Positions 51,233 through 60,156 are shown, counted from the first letter of the stretch. The stretch is DNA of 64,000 nt from JAHFTY01 sp964584785 (GCA_964584785.1 CAZPBY010000002.1:62001-126000), one strand, 5' to 3'. The notes: generated by a model not told the origin, from the letters alone. A program made the numbers and translations.

Positions 51233-52204
51233 TCAGTTCTCCCGAGTAAGCCAGCGAAATGCATTCTCATATAGCTTTTGCATCATGGGATGGTTCATGC
51301 CCGCGATTGTGTTGCCTATCGAGAAGTAACACATGCGGCCCCTGCCAATCTCCTGCCACCATCCCGCAATGGGGTTGGTAATTTGATTGGTGCGAAGCTT
51401 GAGTCTCTCCGGGTCGCTCGTATTGTCCATTGCAAAGGCGGTGATCAGCCCGTGCGCCTGTCCGCGGCGGCCCGCTTCTCCTCCCCTGGCGGGCGCGGGA
51501 AGCGCACCCCCGGCTTGCACTGGATTTGGCGCAGGCGGTCCACCGCGGCCCTGCGTCGTAGCATCGACGGCGTAAACGGGAAAAATCTGGTCCTCGAGAA
51601 GTTCGAAATCCCGCACTCCAGAGGTGAGAGGACTCTTGCGGCTAGCGTCAGTCACATGAATCCACATGCGATAGGGACCTGCATGACGTTCCAGGCTGCC
51701 ACCCATCAGCTTTTCATAGGCTCCTCCACGCGGACCATCGAGGGCGTCGTGGAGAGCAAGAAATCCGCCGCCGTTATTGACGAAGTCCGCCAGAGCCTGC
51801 TCCTGCGCCGGGGCCAGCCGAACCGGGCCGAACTGAATGAACAACTCAAACTGGGACAAAGCCTGGCTGTCGATCAACTTTGCATCGTCGATGTACGTAA
51901 CGGGGTAATTTACGGTGGTCAGGGCATACGTTAGGGCCTGCCGCGCGTTGCGGGACTCCCCTGCGGAGCCACCAATCATCGCAAGCACTCGCGGGTGCTT
52001 GATTGAGTAATAGGGGAGCGTCATGTCTTGAGAAATACCTGCGCTAGCCATCAGCGATACCATCACAGCCAGACGCAGCGGACAAAGAAGTCGTTTTGCA
52101 CTACCGTTCAGCAAGATAATTTTCCTCCCAAGGGCTGATGTTACACGAAAAAACGATGATCCCCAGGAGCGTGTTGGGATCGACCGTCGCCGGTTCATCG
52201 ACAT
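51233..52204 (-). CDS. Secreted ThuA-like protein, paralogue
   Basis: 323 residues, sharing the ThuA layout with its neighbour: KHPRVLAMIGGSAGESRNAR, FELFIQFGPVRLAPAQEQAL, GGGFLALHDALDGPRGGAYEKLMGG, and WWQEIGRGRMCYFSIGNTIAGMNHPM. A proline/glycine-rich insert (GRGGPPAPNPVQAGGALPAP) sits before the last strand block. A membrane-like signal (LRLAVMVSLMASAGIS) begins ~40 residues from the annotated start, so an inner start at about 52081 is possible. Divergent from the molybdenum hydroxylase operon. Confidence 0.82.
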   Translation of the reverse strand: MSMNRRRSIPTRSWGSSFFRVTSALGRKIILLNGSAKRLLCPLRLAVMVSLMASAGISQDMTLPYYSIKHPRVLAMIGGSAGESRNARQALTYALTTVNYPVTYIDDAKLIDSQALSQFELFIQFGPVRLAPAQEQALADFVNNGGGFLALHDALDGPRGGAYEKLMGGSLERHAGPYRMWIHVTDASRKSPLTSGVRDFELLEDQIFPVYAVDATTQGRGGPPAPNPVQAGGALPAPARGGEAGRRGQAHGLITAFAMDNTSDPERLKLRTNQITNPIAGWWQEIGRGRMCYFSIGNTIAGMNHPMMQKLYENAFRWLTREN

Positions 52205-52318
52205 CCGAACCCGCCGCCTGACGAGGCGCTGCTGCGCCTCGCGCCCCGCGTTACTTGAACTTCCAATCCGTCACATTTTGTGCCTCTTGGGTTTCTTTCT
52301 CTTCTTCAACGGCGCATA

Positions 52319-52324
52319 TATAAT
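52319..52324 (+). promoter_or_regulatory. -10 element of the molybdenum hydroxylase operon
   Basis: TATAAT at 52319-52324, 10 nt before the ATG at 52335. No matching -35 is obvious. It would give a leader of only a few bases. Confidence 0.4.
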
Positions 52325-52334
52325 TGCGCCAATC

Positions 52335-52943
52335 ATGAAGCCCAAAGATGACAGCTGGAATGTTTCGCGGCGCGACTTCCTGAAGTCCGCCAGTGTTGGC
52401 GGTCTTGTGACGGCCGTTGCCGGCGCCGCCGAGGCCGGAGCGCAAACACCGGGGCCGCAGGTGATTGGACCGGGTGAGATTCCGGTTCAATTGAATGTCA
52501 ACGGCAAGCCGATAAATCTGCGCATTGAGCCGAGAGTGACGCTGCTGGATGCGCTGCGAATGCGCGCGGATCTGACCGGCAACAAGCGGGGATGCGATCG
52601 CGGGGCATGCGGCGCATGCACCATGATTGTTGATGGGCGAACTGTGTACTCCTGTTCGACTCTGGCGATCGAAGTCCAGGGAAAGAAAATCCGCACCGTG
52701 GACGGTCTGGCGGATGGCACCAGGTTGCATCCCGTCCAGCAGGCCTTCTGCGATGCCGACGCGATGATGTGTGGCTTCTGCACGCCGGGATTCGTCATGG
52801 CCACTGTCGGGTTCCTGGAGAAGTATCCCAACGCGACTCAGGAGCAGTTGAAGAAAGGACTGGACGGCAACATCTGCCGCTGCGGGACGTTCAACAGAGT
52901 CTTCGAAGCAGCGATGAAAGCAAAGGGGGTGACCCGTGGCTGA
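52335..52943 (+). CDS. Molybdenum hydroxylase [2Fe-2S] subunit, Tat-exported
   Basis: 202 residues from ATG at 52335. Twin-arginine signal NVSRRDFLKSASVGGLVTAV near the N-terminus sends the assembled enzyme to the periplasm. Two [2Fe-2S] clusters: plant-type CDRGACGACTMIVDGRTVYSC and the second-domain CGFCTPGFVM with NICRCGTFNRV. All eight cysteines are present. Overlaps the large-subunit start by eight bases. Layout resembles PaoA of the aldehyde oxidoreductase PaoABC, but family members also oxidise purines and other heterocycles. Confidence 0.9.
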   Translation: MKPKDDSWNVSRRDFLKSASVGGLVTAVAGAAEAGAQTPGPQVIGPGEIPVQLNVNGKPINLRIEPRVTLLDALRMRADLTGNKRGCDRGACGACTMIVDGRTVYSCSTLAIEVQGKKIRTVDGLADGTRLHPVQQAFCDADAMMCGFCTPGFVMATVGFLEKYPNATQEQLKKGLDGNICRCGTFNRVFEAAMKAKGVTRG

Positions 52944-55128
52944 ACCACAAGCACCCCAGAATCCGCAGAATGCTCAAGCCGTCAGCGAACTGGCAAAAAA
53001 GTGGGCATGGCCCGAAAAGCCTGCTCTGCTCGGCACATCGGTGAAGCGTCTCGATGGCCCGGACAAAGTCACGGGCCGCGCGAAATACACATTCGACATC
53101 AACCGTCCAGGCATGATCTACGGCAGGATGGTCCGCTCGCCGCATCCGCACGCCCGCGTCGTTTCCGTTGATCCTTCAGATGCGCAAAAGGCGCCCGGCG
53201 TGAAAGCCGTGCTTACATTGAAAGAGAACGGCGCCGAGACCATGTATCAGGGCGATCCCGTCGCTGCAGTGGCGGCCGATACCGAAGAGCGCGCCCGGGA
53301 CGCGGCGCGGCTCATCAAAGTTCAGTACGAAGTGCTGCCCCAGGTGGCTCTCATCGATCGTGCGATGGCGGCGGATGCGCCGCAGGTCTTCCGAGGTGGA
53401 AACACCCGCGCGGGACAGGCGCAGGAGAACGGCGATCTCGATGCCGGATTCAAACAAGCGGCTCACGTCATTGAACAGACCTACTCGACGCACGTCATCA
53501 CGCACGTTTGCATGGAAACGCACGGCGCGGTCTGCGAATGGGAGGGGAATAAACTCACGGTGTGGAGTTCGACGCAGGGCGTTTTCAGCATCGCTCAGCA
53601 AATGGCGCAGGCGCTCGGGATTCCGCAAACCGATATCCGCGTCATCACGCAATACATGGGCGGCGGTTTCGGCAGCAAGACCCAGGTAGGCAGCGAAGGC
53701 ATCGCCTGCGCAAAACTGGCAAAGGCGGCCGGAGTTCCGGTGAAGCTCATGCTCGACCGCAAGGAAGAGCATCTGGATACCGGCAACCGCCCATCGGCGA
53801 CTGCACGGGTCAAAGCGGGAGTTACTGCGGATGGCCGGCTTACCGCGTTCGACGGTGAAAGCTGGGGAACCGGGGGCGCCGGTGCCGGCGCGAACTTCCC
53901 GCTGCCGTACATCTACGATTTCCCGAACCGGCGGCGCACTCACAAAGACGTTTACACCAACACGGGGCAGCAGCGCCCCATGCGTGCACCGGGTCATCCT
54001 CAGGGAAGTTTTCTGACCGAGATCCTGATGGACGAGCTTGCCGACTCCGTCAACATGGATCCGCTTCAGTTCCGCATCAAGAACTGTCCGCCGCTCGCGC
54101 CGAACGCGATGTGGCGATCGTATTTCGATGAGGCGTCAAAACTGTTCGGATGGGACAAGCGTCGTCCGACCGGCGACAAGACGGCGGGCCCCATCAAAAC
54201 CGGTTTTGGTTGCGCTGCCAACCAATGGGGCGGCGGAGGCCGCGGCGGATCGGCGCGTTGTGAAATCACACCGGACGGCGCTGTGGCGATCAAGGCAGGC
54301 ACGCAGGATATCGGCACCGGTACGCGCACGATCGTCGCAATGGTTACGGCCGAAACGCTCGGGCTGCCTGTCAGCGCTGTAACTCCGATGATCGGCGACA
54401 CCATGTATCCGGCGTGCGGCGCCTCCGGCGGCAGCACGACCGCTGCGAGTGTCATGCCGGCTATCCGGTTGGCCGCGGGCCAGGCGCTCGATGAATTGTG
54501 TGCGAAGGTTGCGCCTTCCCTGGCCGTGGATGCATCGATGCTGGTTGCCGGCAACGGCCGCATTCATGTGAGAGATAACCCGTCAAAGGGCATGGCCTGG
54601 AAAGATGCCTGCAGATTGCTCGGAACAGAAATGATCGCCAAAGATGCGCCGTGGCAGACGGGACTTTCATCGACAGGTACCAGCGGTGTTCAATTCGCCG
54701 AGGTTTCGGTCGATGTGGAGACGGGCATCGTCAAGGTGAAGCGCGTCCTCGTGATGCAGGACTGCGGTCTCCTGGTCGACAAGCTGACTGCCGAGAGCCA
54801 GTGTTATGGCGGTGTGATCGGTTCGCTGAACTTCGCTCTGTACGAGGACCGCATCCTCGACCGCAACACGGGCCAGATGGTTAATCCGAATATGGAGTGG
54901 TATCTGCTCGCCGGCATGTCCGATATCCCGCAGATCGAAGTCCACATCAAGCAGCAGCCCGAACGCGGAGTGATCGGTATCGGCGAGCCGCCCACCGTAT
55001 CCACGGCGGCCGCTATCGCGTGCGCCGTGCGCAACGCAACCGGCGCGACGATCCGTCGCCTGCCGCTGACGCCGGCAACGGTTCTCGAGGCGCTCAACGG
55101 TACTCAGAAAGAAGGAGGGGCGCGGTGA
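52936..55128 (+). CDS. Molybdenum hydroxylase large (molybdopterin-binding) subunit
   Basis: 730 residues from GTG at 52936. Aldehyde-oxidase/xanthine-dehydrogenase domains: GTSVKRLDGPDKVTGRAKYTF at the N-terminus, MGGGFGSKTQVGSEG (near residue 240), RPMRAPGHPQGSFLTEILMD (Arg of the substrate pocket), CGASGGSTTAASVMPA, and IGIGEPPTVSTAAAIACA near the C-terminus with the catalytic Glu. The enzyme carries Mo-MPT and hydroxylates aldehydes or heterocycles in the periplasm with water as oxygen donor. The substrate pocket does not identify the substrate. Four-base overlap with the FAD subunit (GTGA). Confidence 0.92.
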   Translation: MAEPQAPQNPQNAQAVSELAKKWAWPEKPALLGTSVKRLDGPDKVTGRAKYTFDINRPGMIYGRMVRSPHPHARVVSVDPSDAQKAPGVKAVLTLKENGAETMYQGDPVAAVAADTEERARDAARLIKVQYEVLPQVALIDRAMAADAPQVFRGGNTRAGQAQENGDLDAGFKQAAHVIEQTYSTHVITHVCMETHGAVCEWEGNKLTVWSSTQGVFSIAQQMAQALGIPQTDIRVITQYMGGGFGSKTQVGSEGIACAKLAKAAGVPVKLMLDRKEEHLDTGNRPSATARVKAGVTADGRLTAFDGESWGTGGAGAGANFPLPYIYDFPNRRRTHKDVYTNTGQQRPMRAPGHPQGSFLTEILMDELADSVNMDPLQFRIKNCPPLAPNAMWRSYFDEASKLFGWDKRRPTGDKTAGPIKTGFGCAANQWGGGGRGGSARCEITPDGAVAIKAGTQDIGTGTRTIVAMVTAETLGLPVSAVTPMIGDTMYPACGASGGSTTAASVMPAIRLAAGQALDELCAKVAPSLAVDASMLVAGNGRIHVRDNPSKGMAWKDACRLLGTEMIAKDAPWQTGLSSTGTSGVQFAEVSVDVETGIVKVKRVLVMQDCGLLVDKLTAESQCYGGVIGSLNFALYEDRILDRNTGQMVNPNMEWYLLAGMSDIPQIEVHIKQQPERGVIGIGEPPTVSTAAAIACAVRNATGATIRRLPLTPATVLEALNGTQKEGGAR

Positions 55129-56114
55129 AAGCCTTCGCCTACGTCAATCCATCCAACGAAAAGGAAGCTGTCGCTGCATTGAAATCGGGCGGGACTGCGC
55201 TGCCGCTTGCGGGTGGCATGGATCTGCTGGCGAGAATGAAGGACTACATCCAGCAGCCCGACCGCATCGTGAACGTCAAGAATGCGCTCGAAGCGACCGC
55301 GGTGCGGACTCCTGATGGAGGTGTGAAGATCGGCGCGGCCATGAAGATCGTCGATCTTCTCGAGCACCAGGAGATCTCGCGGTCGTATCCGGCGCTCGTT
55401 CGCGCTGCCGGTGAGATCGGGACGCCGCAGATCCGGAACTCCGGAACAGTCGGCGGCAACATCAATCAGCGCCCGCGCTGCTGGTATTTCCGCAACGAAG
55501 AATTTGTCTGCTTCAAGAAGGGCGGTAATCGCTGCTTCTCTCCGGCGGGCGAAAATCAGTTCCATGCGATTTTCGGCAACAACGGGCCGAGCCACATCGT
55601 GCATCCATCGAATCTCGCCGTGCCGCTTGTTGCCTATGGCGCGCGCTTCCGGATCTTCGGATCGAACGGAGAGCGTGAGGTTGCGGCCTCGGACTACTTC
55701 ACGATGCCGACGCCTCAGAATGTGCAGAAGGAGAACATTCTCGCGGATGATGAACTCCTCACGCACGTGATCCTTCCGCCGGCGGGCAATGTGAAGTCGG
55801 GCTTCTACGAAATCCGATACAAGGAATCGCACGATTGGCCGCTTGCATTCGCCACAGTCGTGGCGACCATGAACGGGAATAATGTCCAATCGGCGCGGGT
55901 GGTGCTTGGAGCCGTGGCACCGGTGCCGTGGCGGTCCGAGGACGCCGAGCGCGCACTCGTTGGAAAGCCATTGAACGAATCCAACGCGGCGGCAGCGGCC
56001 GAAGCGGCCGTTCGTAATGCGCAGCCGCTCAGCCGCAACGGATACAAAGTGCAGATCGCGAAGACAGCCGTCAAGCGGGCCATTCTTCAGGCCGCAGGAA
56101 TCAGGACGGCTTAA
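55125..56114 (+). CDS. Molybdenum hydroxylase FAD subunit, with extra Fe-S cysteines (PaoB/YagS-like)
   Basis: 329 residues from GTG at 55125. FAD-binding motifs PLAGGMDLLARMK (residues ~27-39) and RNSGTVGGNINQRPRC (~110-125), and a CO_deh_flav_C-like end. Between them RCWYFRNEEFVCFKKGGNRC contributes cysteines positioned as in PaoB/YagS, where they hold an additional [4Fe-4S] cluster. The electron path would be Mo to 2Fe-2S clusters to FAD to the extra cluster. Third gene of the operon; its order after the large subunit differs from E. coli paoABC. Confidence 0.9.
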   Translation: MKAFAYVNPSNEKEAVAALKSGGTALPLAGGMDLLARMKDYIQQPDRIVNVKNALEATAVRTPDGGVKIGAAMKIVDLLEHQEISRSYPALVRAAGEIGTPQIRNSGTVGGNINQRPRCWYFRNEEFVCFKKGGNRCFSPAGENQFHAIFGNNGPSHIVHPSNLAVPLVAYGARFRIFGSNGEREVAASDYFTMPTPQNVQKENILADDELLTHVILPPAGNVKSGFYEIRYKESHDWPLAFATVVATMNGNNVQSARVVLGAVAPVPWRSEDAERALVGKPLNESNAAAAAEAAVRNAQPLSRNGYKVQIAKTAVKRAILQAAGIRTA

Positions 56115-56137
56115 TCCATGAGAAAGGTGATCCTGTT

Positions 56138-56368
56138 ATGAACGATCTCCACTCGGCAAAACTGACACTGGGCGTGCATTGCAATAAGATCCGCCACAAA
56201 GGTATGTACACCGGCGAGTTTCCGAACCCCGGCGAAGGCCAGTTCTTCGATGCCTTTGATAACGGGGCATATTGGTGTGCCGAAACGGCCATCGGCTTCG
56301 GCCCGGATGGCCAGCCCGTGCGGCCGGACATCTGCCAGGGCGAAAGGGGCTGTTGTTCCCTGAAATGA
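56138..56368 (+). CDS. Small cysteine-containing protein, unknown
   Basis: 76 residues: MNDLHSAKLTLGVHCNKIRH ... DNGAYWCAETAIGFGPDGQP ... DICQGERGCCSLK. Five cysteines including a C-terminal pair suggest metal binding or a disulfide-bonded fold. No signal peptide. 23 bp after the FAD subunit on the same strand, so possibly an accessory factor of the molybdenum enzyme; it is not a recognised XdhC or MobA homologue. Confidence 0.6.
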   Translation: MNDLHSAKLTLGVHCNKIRHKGMYTGEFPNPGEGQFFDAFDNGAYWCAETAIGFGPDGQPVRPDICQGERGCCSLK

Positions 56369-56389
56369 CAATAGACTGAGGTGACTCTT

Positions 56390-57049
56390 ATGAAACGTGC
56401 ACTCCTGACGATTGGCATCTGTCTTCTTCTGGCTGTGCCTTCAATAGCGGCCGGTGAGAGTTTTCTGAGCGGTACCTATGTCGAAGCGCGTACTGCCGAA
56501 GTTTTTACCGGTGGTTGCCTGATGAGCAGTGAGGCGGAAACGACGGGGCGGCAGGCCGTGCTGTCGTGGCGTGTGGATCACGGGACCCTCAATGGAGTGT
56601 CGCTGGATGGGCTCGCGATCATTGCGGTCGTGGTTGGAGACAAGAATCTCGGGATTCATGAGCTTGGTGGCGCGAAGCCGAACTCGCGCACCGCGCTATT
56701 TGTGGATGATCGCGCCAGCGCGATGCAGCGAACGGCTTTGCTCAGCATGGCAAAAAAATTGTCGGGTGACTTGATGGGCACGATTGTCACCATCAAACCC
56801 GCTCCGATTCAGTTCATCGATCATGGGCATGAATTCACCGTCACCGCCCCGACAATCGCTCTTAATGTCGGCAAACACGCCGAGCACAACATGGGTTGCG
56901 GCGCCGAACAGTGGTTCCACCCTCTATCGGCCGTCACAGATCCCACGATCGGCATGACGAATGAGAATTCGTTTACGGGTTCGGAACTCGGCTCCAAATG
57001 GAACGATCCCGACAAAGCCTCCGCATTTTTTGGGAAGTTTGTGTATTAG
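56390..57049 (+). CDS. DUF1326-like exported protein
   Basis: 219 residues from ATG at 56390; signal peptide KRALLTIGICLLLAVPSIAA. After it GTYVEARTAEVFTGGCLMSS, VDHGTLNGVSLDGLAIIAVV, LFVDDRASAMQRTALLSMAK and the end HNMGCGAEQWFHPLSAVTDP match the DUF1326 family, with a conserved Cys and His/Trp cluster. Function unknown; sometimes found beside redox genes. TGAGGTGACTCTT precedes the start. Likely last gene of the molybdenum hydroxylase transcript. Confidence 0.75.
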   Translation: MKRALLTIGICLLLAVPSIAAGESFLSGTYVEARTAEVFTGGCLMSSEAETTGRQAVLSWRVDHGTLNGVSLDGLAIIAVVVGDKNLGIHELGGAKPNSRTALFVDDRASAMQRTALLSMAKKLSGDLMGTIVTIKPAPIQFIDHGHEFTVTAPTIALNVGKHAEHNMGCGAEQWFHPLSAVTDPTIGMTNENSFTGSELGSKWNDPDKASAFFGKFVY

Positions 57050-57075
57050 ACGATTTTGATTGTCGATGAATTGAT

Positions 57076-57106
57076 CTGTATTCGCGGGCTGAAGCCCGCG
57101 ATACAT
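57076..57106. terminator. Hairpin after the DUF1326 gene
   Basis: CGCGGGCT and AGCCCGCG form an 8-bp stem around GA, extended by TGTAT/ATACA with one bulge. No T-run follows, so it is either a factor-dependent terminator or another short palindromic repeat related in style to the family-B arms. Confidence 0.5.
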
Positions 57107-57339
57107 TTGGACATCGAGAGAAATGTACTTCGCCGCAGCGCTAAGCTAAAAACCCTCTGGAGAGCACGGTCAAAAACCTCGAGCGCTTCCTCGTACCGAG
57201 ATTATCGATCAAGTTGGAATGTCCGACTGCGGTTGAGGCTGTGAACAACCGCCGGGCAAGATTGATGAAAATGCGATTCGCATTTGGAAACGAACGGAAA
57301 CGGCTGTATTCCTGTTTAGCGGAACCTATTGATTCGAAG

Positions 57340-57382
57340 AGCGGGAGACGGGGATCGAACCCGCGACGTCCAGCTTGGGAAA
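57340..57382 (-). other. 3' half of tRNA-Gly(CCC): probable attachment-site remnant
   Basis: On the minus strand this reads as an anticodon loop TTCCCAA (57381-57375, anticodon CCC), the 3' anticodon stem, a five-base variable loop ACGTC, the T-arm GCGGG-TTCGATC-CCCGT and acceptor strand CTCCCGC with discriminator T. The 5' half of the tRNA (acceptor, D-arm) is missing, and CCA is not encoded. Such 3' tRNA fragments are left at one end of elements integrated into a tRNA gene. No integrase is in view; broken defence genes lie to the right. Confidence 0.65.
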
Positions 57383-57535
57383 TTGGCGCTCAATTGAAAA
57401 CAAAAGGCCGCAGGGTGTAGGGCGTTCACTTCTAGAGTCAAAGAATTCTCCAGCAAATTCACGGTCTCACCCCAAACCTCCTCTTAACGGGGTAGTTTTG
57501 GGGTAGAAGTCCGGTCCGTCTACCGCACGCGTATT

Positions 57536-58166
57536 TCACCAAGACACGGGCTTCGAAAACCCGCCTTTCTTGTCGACCATCGCCGGCGGGAACTGGCTGG
57601 CGATAAGGTGTGACTGGCGGATCCGTTTTACAAACGTCGCGAGCGGTTTCAGCGTAACGCTGTGGTGCTCGTGCGGGTTCAAAATGCCGACTGGCATACC
57701 GAGTTCTTTCGTGACGATCCCGGACGGGTTCCGCCAGATCGGAGTCATTCGTGATGAGGACCGCAAGCTCAAAGCGTTTCTGGAAGGCGTCGCGAACCAG
57801 ATGTGCTGCGAGGTTCACATCGGAACCCTTCTCTTCAGTCTTGTCCACCCAAACACGCTGTGGTGGCATGACGCCAGTGAGCATCATAGGAACGGAGTGC
57901 GTGAGGAAATGCCCAAAGACGATTTCCAGATTCGGAATCGTCCGGAGAGCACGCAAGTAGACCTGTTGATCAATCAGGGCCGATGGATTCTGAGGACGAG
58001 CGCTGACACGAGCCGTAAAGTATTTGATCGTTTCAACGGAGTCATTTGGGAGCAAGGCCTGGGCCAGCGCAGCCACGTTTAGCCACTTATACGGCGTCCG
58101 TTTGAGACAACCGTAATAGAGGTTGAACCCGTCGATGTAGACCCAAGTTCTTGCCACTACTGGCAC
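57536..58166 (-). pseudogene. NYN-domain (PIN-like) nuclease gene with a frameshift
   Basis: From ATG at 58166: VARTWVYIDGFNLYYGCLKR, with the first catalytic Asp, then GSDVNLAAHLVRDAF and ELAVLITNDSDLAEPVR with the other acidic residues. Near 57725-57735 the frame shifts; in the next frame IVTKELGMPVGILNPHEHHS continues and ends FPPAMVDKKGGFSKPVSW with stop at 57536. One indel separates the halves, so the catalytic part may still be made but with a wrong tail. Such proteins are RNases of the LabA/DUF88 type, often in defence or mobile loci. Confidence 0.75.
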
Positions 58167-58260
58167 TCGTTCTGTATCGATTCAGCTCGTTGACAAGGTG
58201 GGGACAGAGCCATAATATTGAATTGTATTTATCCCCCCTGTTCCTTCGAGAGCAGGGTGC

Positions 58261-58292
58261 GAGACCGGCCTTCGGGCCGGTCTCAGTGTTTT
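58261..58292 (+). terminator. Strong rho-independent-type terminator
   Basis: GAGACCGGCC and GGCCGGTCTC form a perfect 10-bp stem with a TTCG tetraloop (58261-58284), followed on the plus strand by AGTGTTTT. It lies between the converging ends of the island genes; with the T-run on the plus strand it would stop plus-strand transcription entering the GmrSD remnant. Confidence 0.7.
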
Positions 58293-58312
58293 AGGGCAAT
58301 TTTTCCCATTGC

Positions 58313-59420
58313 CTAAATTGTCAACTCGGCTTCAACAGTGTCCTCGTCGGCTTCAACATCCACGCCTTCCTCCTGAGCGCTACCGCTGTAAGCAGTTTTT
58401 CCCGTGGCGCGCTCAATCAAGGCAAGAAGTCGCTTTTGTCGATCCTCCATAAAGTCCTCGAACTTATCGGCGCGCAAAAGCGACGGGTCAACCAGATGCG
58501 ACGTGAGATAGGCGTCGAGATTCTGGCGCGATATCGAAGGAGTTGTCTCACTGCCCTTCTCCAACCTGGCGAGATATTCAGATGGAGCAACCCCGCCAAT
58601 AATCCGGTTTGTTGCGGTAGGAGAGCGGCGTCTTGTTGATGATCGAATCAAAAACGATAGGCTTGATGTCCTGCCTCTTGCACCAATCTTGCGGAAAGAT
58701 GTGATGAATATCCACATTTTCTCCGAAGAAAACGGTGTGATCGAATTTCTGCCCGGAGCGAAGGTCCTGTGCCCCCTCCTTCATCAAGAGAGCATTCATA
58801 CCCTTGTATGCCGCGGACAAGCGCATGCGCATGGTCTTCAATCTGTCGGATCGAAAAATCGTTTCGCTGATTGTCGATGGTTCAGGACCTCCGTTAAGCC
58901 AAGCTGGCACTTCCATAAAATCGCGGGCAATACGTGTCTCGACCGTCGAACCATAGAGCTCACCGAACACGCCATTCCAGTACCAGCGGACCAACATTGC
59001 GCGGTTTGCCTCATGCTCCCACGCGTCACCGATATCGGCCAAAATTGCCGCCAAGGGAACAATCCGGGACTGATAGGGAAGATCAAAAATGCGAACCTGT
59101 CGCTTGAAAGTCCTGAATTCATCCCGAACGCTCTTGTTTTGATCACCAGCCCAGTATTCATCGAATCCGTCTTGCCATTTATCCCAATCGAAAACCTGTG
59201 CAACCGGATACATGAGCGAGGCGTATTCACGCTCGGGAGACGAAAGGTCCAAGACGATTTCACGTCCGAAGTCGGTTCGGATAAGACGATCTTCCGGAAT
59301 ACCGACGATTGCCTCCTCTCGATCTACTGAAGAATCGAGAGATTTTCGGATGTCGATATAAAACCAACGTCGCACTTTCTTTTTCTTCGGCGTGACAGTC
59401 TCGACGACCTTGCCATCTCG
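58313..59420 (-). pseudogene. GmrSD/DUF262-type restriction protein, truncated and frameshifted
   Basis: Reading leftward from ~59420: DGKVVETVTPKKKK then VRRWFYIDIRKSLDSSVDREEAIVG and IVLDLSSPEREY, the middle of GmrSD-type (DUF262) modification-dependent endonucleases. The C-terminal HNH-like HHIFPQDWCKRQ and FDSIINKTPLSYR follow. Near 58620 the frame shifts into TNRIIGGVAPSEYLARLEKG ... to the stop at 58313. The N-terminal nucleotide-binding DUF262 domain is absent. GmrSD restricts DNA with glucosylated hydroxymethylcytosine; here it is a relic. Confidence 0.78.
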
Positions 59421-59517
59421 GCGTCTACTTCCAATTTACGAAGATCGGTCTCTCAGACAGGGAGGGTCGGAGGACAGGGCTCGGGGATTCCTAATCAGAA
59501 GACGACTTGGAAGAGGA

Positions 59518-59820
59518 TTAGGCGTGGACCGGCTCGCGTCGCCGCAATTTAGGCAGACTCTTGATCGCCTTCCCGGCTTTCTGCTGAGCGATCCGAAGGT
59601 CATACAACGTCTGCAAGTTCAGCCAAAACTCCGCGCTTGTACCGAAGAAATGGCCAAGGCGTAAGGCAGTATCGCCCGTAATTGATCGTTGGCCATTAAT
59701 GATGGACGTAATTCGATTCGTCGGCACATCGAGTTGCCGCGCCAACTCTGCTGCGCTCATGTTTAGCGCCTGTAGTTCCCCGGCAAGATGTTCGCCTGGA
59801 TGAATTGCCGTAACCGCCAT
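59518..59820 (-). CDS. higA: HigA antitoxin (HTH XRE)
   Basis: 100 residues from ATG at 59820: AVTAIHPGEHLAGELQALNM, then the helix-turn-helix SAAELARQLDVPTNRITSIINGQRSITGDTALRL and the HigA-type tail FFGTSAEFWLNLQTLYDLRI. Acts as antitoxin to HigB and represses its own operon. It follows higB by 10 bp in the usual toxin-first order. No sign of damage, unlike its neighbours. Confidence 0.93.
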   Translation of the reverse strand: MAVTAIHPGEHLAGELQALNMSAAELARQLDVPTNRITSIINGQRSITGDTALRLGHFFGTSAEFWLNLQTLYDLRIAQQKAGKAIKSLPKLRRREPVHA

Positions 59821-59830
59821 TCCTCTCTCC

Positions 59831-60115
59831 TTAATGATAATCAACGATCTCGACATTTTGCGGCCCCGGAGACTTATCAGGCCACTCGAAACAGATTCGC
59901 CATTGGTCATTAATACGAATGCTGTATTGGCCCTTTCGATCACCAACAAGCGTTTCGAAACGATTCCCGGGCAGTGCTGCAAGATCTCCGAGCACAGTTG
60001 CCGCTTCTAGACGGTCCAGCTTCAAACGCGCCGGACGCTCGATACCGGAAAATGCCTTCATCCGTTTGCCTGTCGCAAAATGTTCAGTCCGCTTGTCGCG
60101 ATAACTAACGATCAT
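59831..60115 (-). CDS. higB: HigB toxin (RelE/ParE-fold mRNA interferase)
   Basis: 94 residues: IVSYRDKRTEHFATGKRMKA ... LAALPGNRFETLVGDRKGQY ... SIRINDQWRICFEW ... VEIVDYH. The RelE-like fold is shown by the SIRINDQWRICFEW strand pair and the C-terminal NVEIVDYH. Cleaves mRNA at the ribosome when HigA is depleted. An inverted repeat and promoter lie just upstream. An alternative start at Met19 (MKAFSG) is possible. Confidence 0.93.
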   Translation of the reverse strand: MIVSYRDKRTEHFATGKRMKAFSGIERPARLKLDRLEAATVLGDLAALPGNRFETLVGDRKGQYSIRINDQWRICFEWPDKSPGPQNVEIVDYH

Positions 60116-60119
60116 GTTG

Positions 60120-60156
60120 ATGATAGCCGTCGATACGCGTTACGTCAAGCGTAACG
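60120..60156 (-). promoter_or_regulatory. higBA promoter overlapped by a palindromic operator
   Basis: On the minus strand TTGACG (60148-60143) and TATCAT (60125-60120) are separated by 17 bp, a good sigma-70 match. The inverted repeat CGTTACG-TCAAG-CGTAACG (60138-60156) overlaps the -35. It is the natural candidate for HigA autoregulation. The -10 ends only 4 nt before the annotated higB ATG, so translation may begin at the first base or at the inner Met. Confidence 0.6.

Noticed and set aside
52335..56114. Carbon monoxide dehydrogenase (CoxSML)
   Set aside because: The Tat signal on the small subunit and the extra cysteines in the FAD subunit fit PaoABC-type enzymes, and I do not see the CoxL active-site signature.
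57459..57535. C-terminal extension of the NYN protein in its original frame
   Set aside because: Past the frameshift the residues (PVPAGDGRQERRVF...) look random; the alternative frame restores the family ending.
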